DNA of 64,000 nt from the NCBI GenBank assembly GCA_965197825.1, contig CBDANW010000003.1, positions 496,001 to 560,000 on the forward strand, given 5' to 3'. The notes beneath the pieces are model-generated. The model saw only the letters and a program-made list of their open reading frames with translations, was not told where the DNA came from and did no database searches. Shown one piece after another: positions 63,101 to 64,000 of this stretch. The DNA comes from CBDANW01 sp965197825. Lineage in GTDB: Bacteria > Acidobacteriota > Vicinamibacteria > Marinacidobacterales > DATDRI01. Both the position numbers and the translations under genes were made by a program. The first letter of the stretch is position 1; the number at the start of each line of letters is the position of its first letter.

Positions 63101-63682
63101 GAGCGGCTTCAGGACCAGCAACGCGGATTGAACTCGCAAGACGGATCGGAGCAACCGGGTCAGGAAGGCCAGCAAGGCCAAGAAGGCCAAGAAGGTCAAC
63201 AGGGCCAACAGGGCCAGCAAGGACAGCAGGGACAGGGCAGCGAAAGCGGGGACGCGTCCGGGCGTTCCTTGAACGCACCCGGGTTCGTCGGGCCCGGCGA
63301 CGGCGGTCGGAGCTTCCAGCCCGGAACCTTCTCGTCGGAGGACATCCGGCAGTTTCGGCGTGAGCTCCGAGAGCGGGCGCAAGAGGCCCAGGATTTGAGA
63401 CGAGAGCTCCAGCGCCAGGGTCTTGAGACCCCGGATCTCCAGAGCATCATCGAGCGCATGCAGGCTTTCGACGCCAATCAGACCTACCTGAACCCCCGCG
63501 GAGTGGAAGAGCTCCAAGCTTCCGTTGTCGAAGAGCTCAAGCAGTTCGAGTACTGGCTACGCAGGGAGTTCGAAGGCGTTGGCAAGGAAGAGCTTTTCCT
63601 CGCGGGTTCGGACCAAGTGCCGGAAGGGTACCAAAAACTCGTCGAGGAGTACTATCGCTCGCTTTCGAAGTCTGAGCGTTGA
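60176..63682 (+). CDS. Large membrane protein with long coiled coil and Gln-Gly repeat (DUF4175-like)
   Basis: 1168 residues. Three N-terminal transmembrane segments (QVLRGAAIVLAAVIAALAIS, ALTYLGLIALIVRFIVVPLL, GVAAIAALGMVIILLSPAFL). Ig-like periplasmic domains follow (VARGADQLIHARLEGFDAER, FEYHFPDYTGLAPRI-type strands). From residue about 650 onward it is mostly coiled coil (ALQRLQELARRQQQENERRR, ARRLEKDRAS-like heptads), interrupted near residues 995-1022 by a Gln-Gly-Gln repeat. It resembles the DUF4175-type proteins that end such MoxR operons. AGAGGTAG lies before the ATG. Envelope stress or cell-surface assembly is a guess. Confidence 0.85.
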   Translation: MLNTQLMSSYDDLIRVVRHVRNRWRLRQVLRGAAIVLAAVIAALAISAFGMDQFRYSAWSVWTFRALTYLGLIALIVRFIVVPLLKRVSDEQVALYIEENDPSLQAAVVSAVEVGSEGEEQRSQLSQVNLSPALIDRLVEAAIDRCYSNEYGRLIERRRLQHASGGVAAIAALGMVIILLSPAFLWHGASLLLKPWSSARADNPYSIVVEPGHLGVARGADQLIHARLEGFDAERVEIAVKSEKEEKFSRWPMAIDEVEGSYLYMLLDLQDAVDYFVEASGVRSPVFRIDVSDLPYVGRVDLEYHFPDYTGLAPRIVEDGGDIAALKGTNVIVRATPTVVVAGGALRVEGADPLAMELHEDGTLSATLRLDKDGFYSIELAAFDGEMYKSSPDFTMEILTDQPPAVSFLKPGRDAIVSNIEEVFTEARAEDDYGVKRFELVYAVNGAEEQVVPLHGGAAAARKEVSAGHAFFMEELELEPGDFISYFARATDANGIDRGQTTTTDIYFLEVRPFGKDYRQAPSGMGGGGGQGGMDNASSRRQREIVAATFKIIRDRDEYTDKELSENLTTIALMQGRLREQIGTLLRRMTNRGLVEGDSDFGKIASSLRVAVEAMEPAEEKLLENLPDDALPHEQRALQYLQRAEAVFRDVQVAFGGGGGGLSAVEDLADLFELEMDKLRNQYETVQRGQRESVDNQVDEALQRLQELARRQQQENERRRRLAANQQGSAGGGSGSQRDLAEEAEELARRLERLAREESQKGLEDTARRLRQAANAMRRAASEGREGALSEGIAALDRLKDARRLLEKDRASRLDRDMEDVRARAERIAQQQEKIQSDVGQLGQGDAQGRTERLQRLLERKDELAREVADLEAQMDRMAMESRQEQRDASRKLQEAANSIRDSKLKEKIRYSKGVAQGRSPEYAEQFEQQISQDIEELERRIEEAGAAIGKSERAQADDALEKTRELVRSLESLGERLQDQQRGLNSQDGSEQPGQEGQQGQEGQEGQQGQQGQQGQQGQGSESGDASGRSLNAPGFVGPGDGGRSFQPGTFSSEDIRQFRRELRERAQEAQDLRRELQRQGLETPDLQSIIERMQAFDANQTYLNPRGVEELQASVVEELKQFEYWLRREFEGVGKEELFLAGSDQVPEGYQKLVEEYYRSLSKSER
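63160..63238. repeat. Coding tandem repeat of Gln-Gly units
   Basis: Repeated 9-base units of the CAAGGCCAA / GGCCAACAG kind encode Glu/Gln-Gly-Gln units within the coiled-coil protein. Unit sequences have drifted at third positions, so the repeat is not recent as a whole. Confidence 0.75.
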
Positions 63683-63785
63683 GACATTTCAGCGTCGAGA
63701 CGGGGGCGGGTCCAACTTCCGCGCGATCATGTAGTATCCCTGCCACGGCTCGCAGCAGCAAGCCTCGCCGATAAGGTGATCTAAA
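63683..63785. other. Intergenic region between the MoxR block and the DEAD-box gene
   Basis: No gene, repeat or clear terminator seen. AAGGTGA at 63773-63779 is the ribosome-binding site of the next gene. Confidence 0.5.
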
Positions 63786-64000
63786 GTGGAACAACCAAAC
63801 ACCCCAAACACCATTGACACGTCCAATCAGCAACAACAGCAGGCAGGGTTCGAATCCCTGGGAATCTCTCTCGCAACGCGCGATGCGCTCGGAGAGATGG
63901 GTTACGAGAAGCCAACCCAGGTTCAGCAAGAGACCATTCCACGCGCTGTTGCTGGTCATGACCTGGTGGTCATGTCGCGAACCGGCACCGGCAAGACGGC
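63786..64000 (+). CDS. DEAD-box RNA helicase, 5' part only
   Basis: Starts with GTG 63786 and stays open to the window edge (71 codons). A Gln/Asn-rich leader is followed by the Q-motif region GFESLGISLATRDALGEMGY and EKPTQVQQETIP. Then VMSRTGTGKT, the Walker A motif I (AxxGxGKT form), begins at the edge. Typical of RhlE/CshA-like RNA helicases. The DEAD motif itself is outside the window. Confidence 0.9.
   Translation, partial: MEQPNTPNTIDTSNQQQQQAGFESLGISLATRDALGEMGYEKPTQVQQETIPRAVAGHDLVVMSRTGTGKT

Noticed and set aside
1..64000. CRISPR arrays, tRNA and rRNA genes.
   Set aside because: No regularly spaced direct repeats, and no tRNA-like or rRNA-like stretch, was recognised on either strand.

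Overview
The window is about 60% GC, bacterial, and entirely chromosomal in character. Several families point to Acidobacteriota: a VWFA-related protein of the acidobacterial type, BshC of bacillithiol synthesis, paired DUF4159 proteins in a MoxR/DUF58/BatA cluster, a DUF5916 outer-membrane protein, a PEGA-domain Ser/Thr kinase, and an M14 peptidase beside an M28 peptidase. This taxonomic call is inferred from gene families; there is no rRNA or tRNA in the window.

Layout. 1-5.8 kb (minus strand): an AddA-type helicase running off the left edge, overlapped by its AddB-type nuclease partner, then a secreted MsrA. 5.9-14.3 kb: a PQQ-like beta-propeller gene (frameshifted), a zincin, a class C beta-lactamase-like hydrolase, two small proteins, a threonine-dehydrogenase-like gene and a DUF456 gene that have both lost their 3' ends at one junction, a pirin, a GntR regulator and a disrupted iron-sulfur protein. 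14.3-23.4 kb is a degraded mobile-element island. An IS66 remnant is fused in frame to a beta-CASP metallo-beta-lactamase. A complete IS3 element (CGAT duplications) sits in a subtilisin-like gene. A complete IS256 element (8-bp duplications) sits in a polytopic membrane-protein gene. 23.5-34.8 kb: metH, M14 and M28 peptidases, a DUF5916 barrel and bshC. 34.9-40.6 kb: an ArsR regulator, a kinase-PEGA-TonB gene followed by an FHA-zinc-ribbon-RDD protein, signal peptidase I and a UPF0158 gene. 40.9-47.9 kb: argS, a patatin-like pseudoenzyme, small membrane and VWFA proteins, and a di-haem cytochrome c peroxidase.

48.1-63.7 kb is a nine-gene, co-directional block: DUF4159, a VWA/amidotransferase-like membrane protein, a caspase/legumain-like protein lacking the catalytic Cys, a TPR-HExxH protein, a second DUF4159, MoxR, DUF58, BatA-VWA, and a large membrane coiled-coil protein. 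Most junctions overlap by 1-4 bases, so it is probably one envelope-associated MoxR complex. The final 215 bases are the start of a DEAD-box helicase gene.

Two sequence-level themes recur. Many otherwise coherent genes carry single-base frame breaks, often repairable by one base in a short homopolymer, so some may be sequencing errors. Several small repeat families also lie between genes: two TIR elements sharing an identical 41-nt core, a 44-nt repeat pair, and tandem CCTCCC/GGGAGG palindromes.
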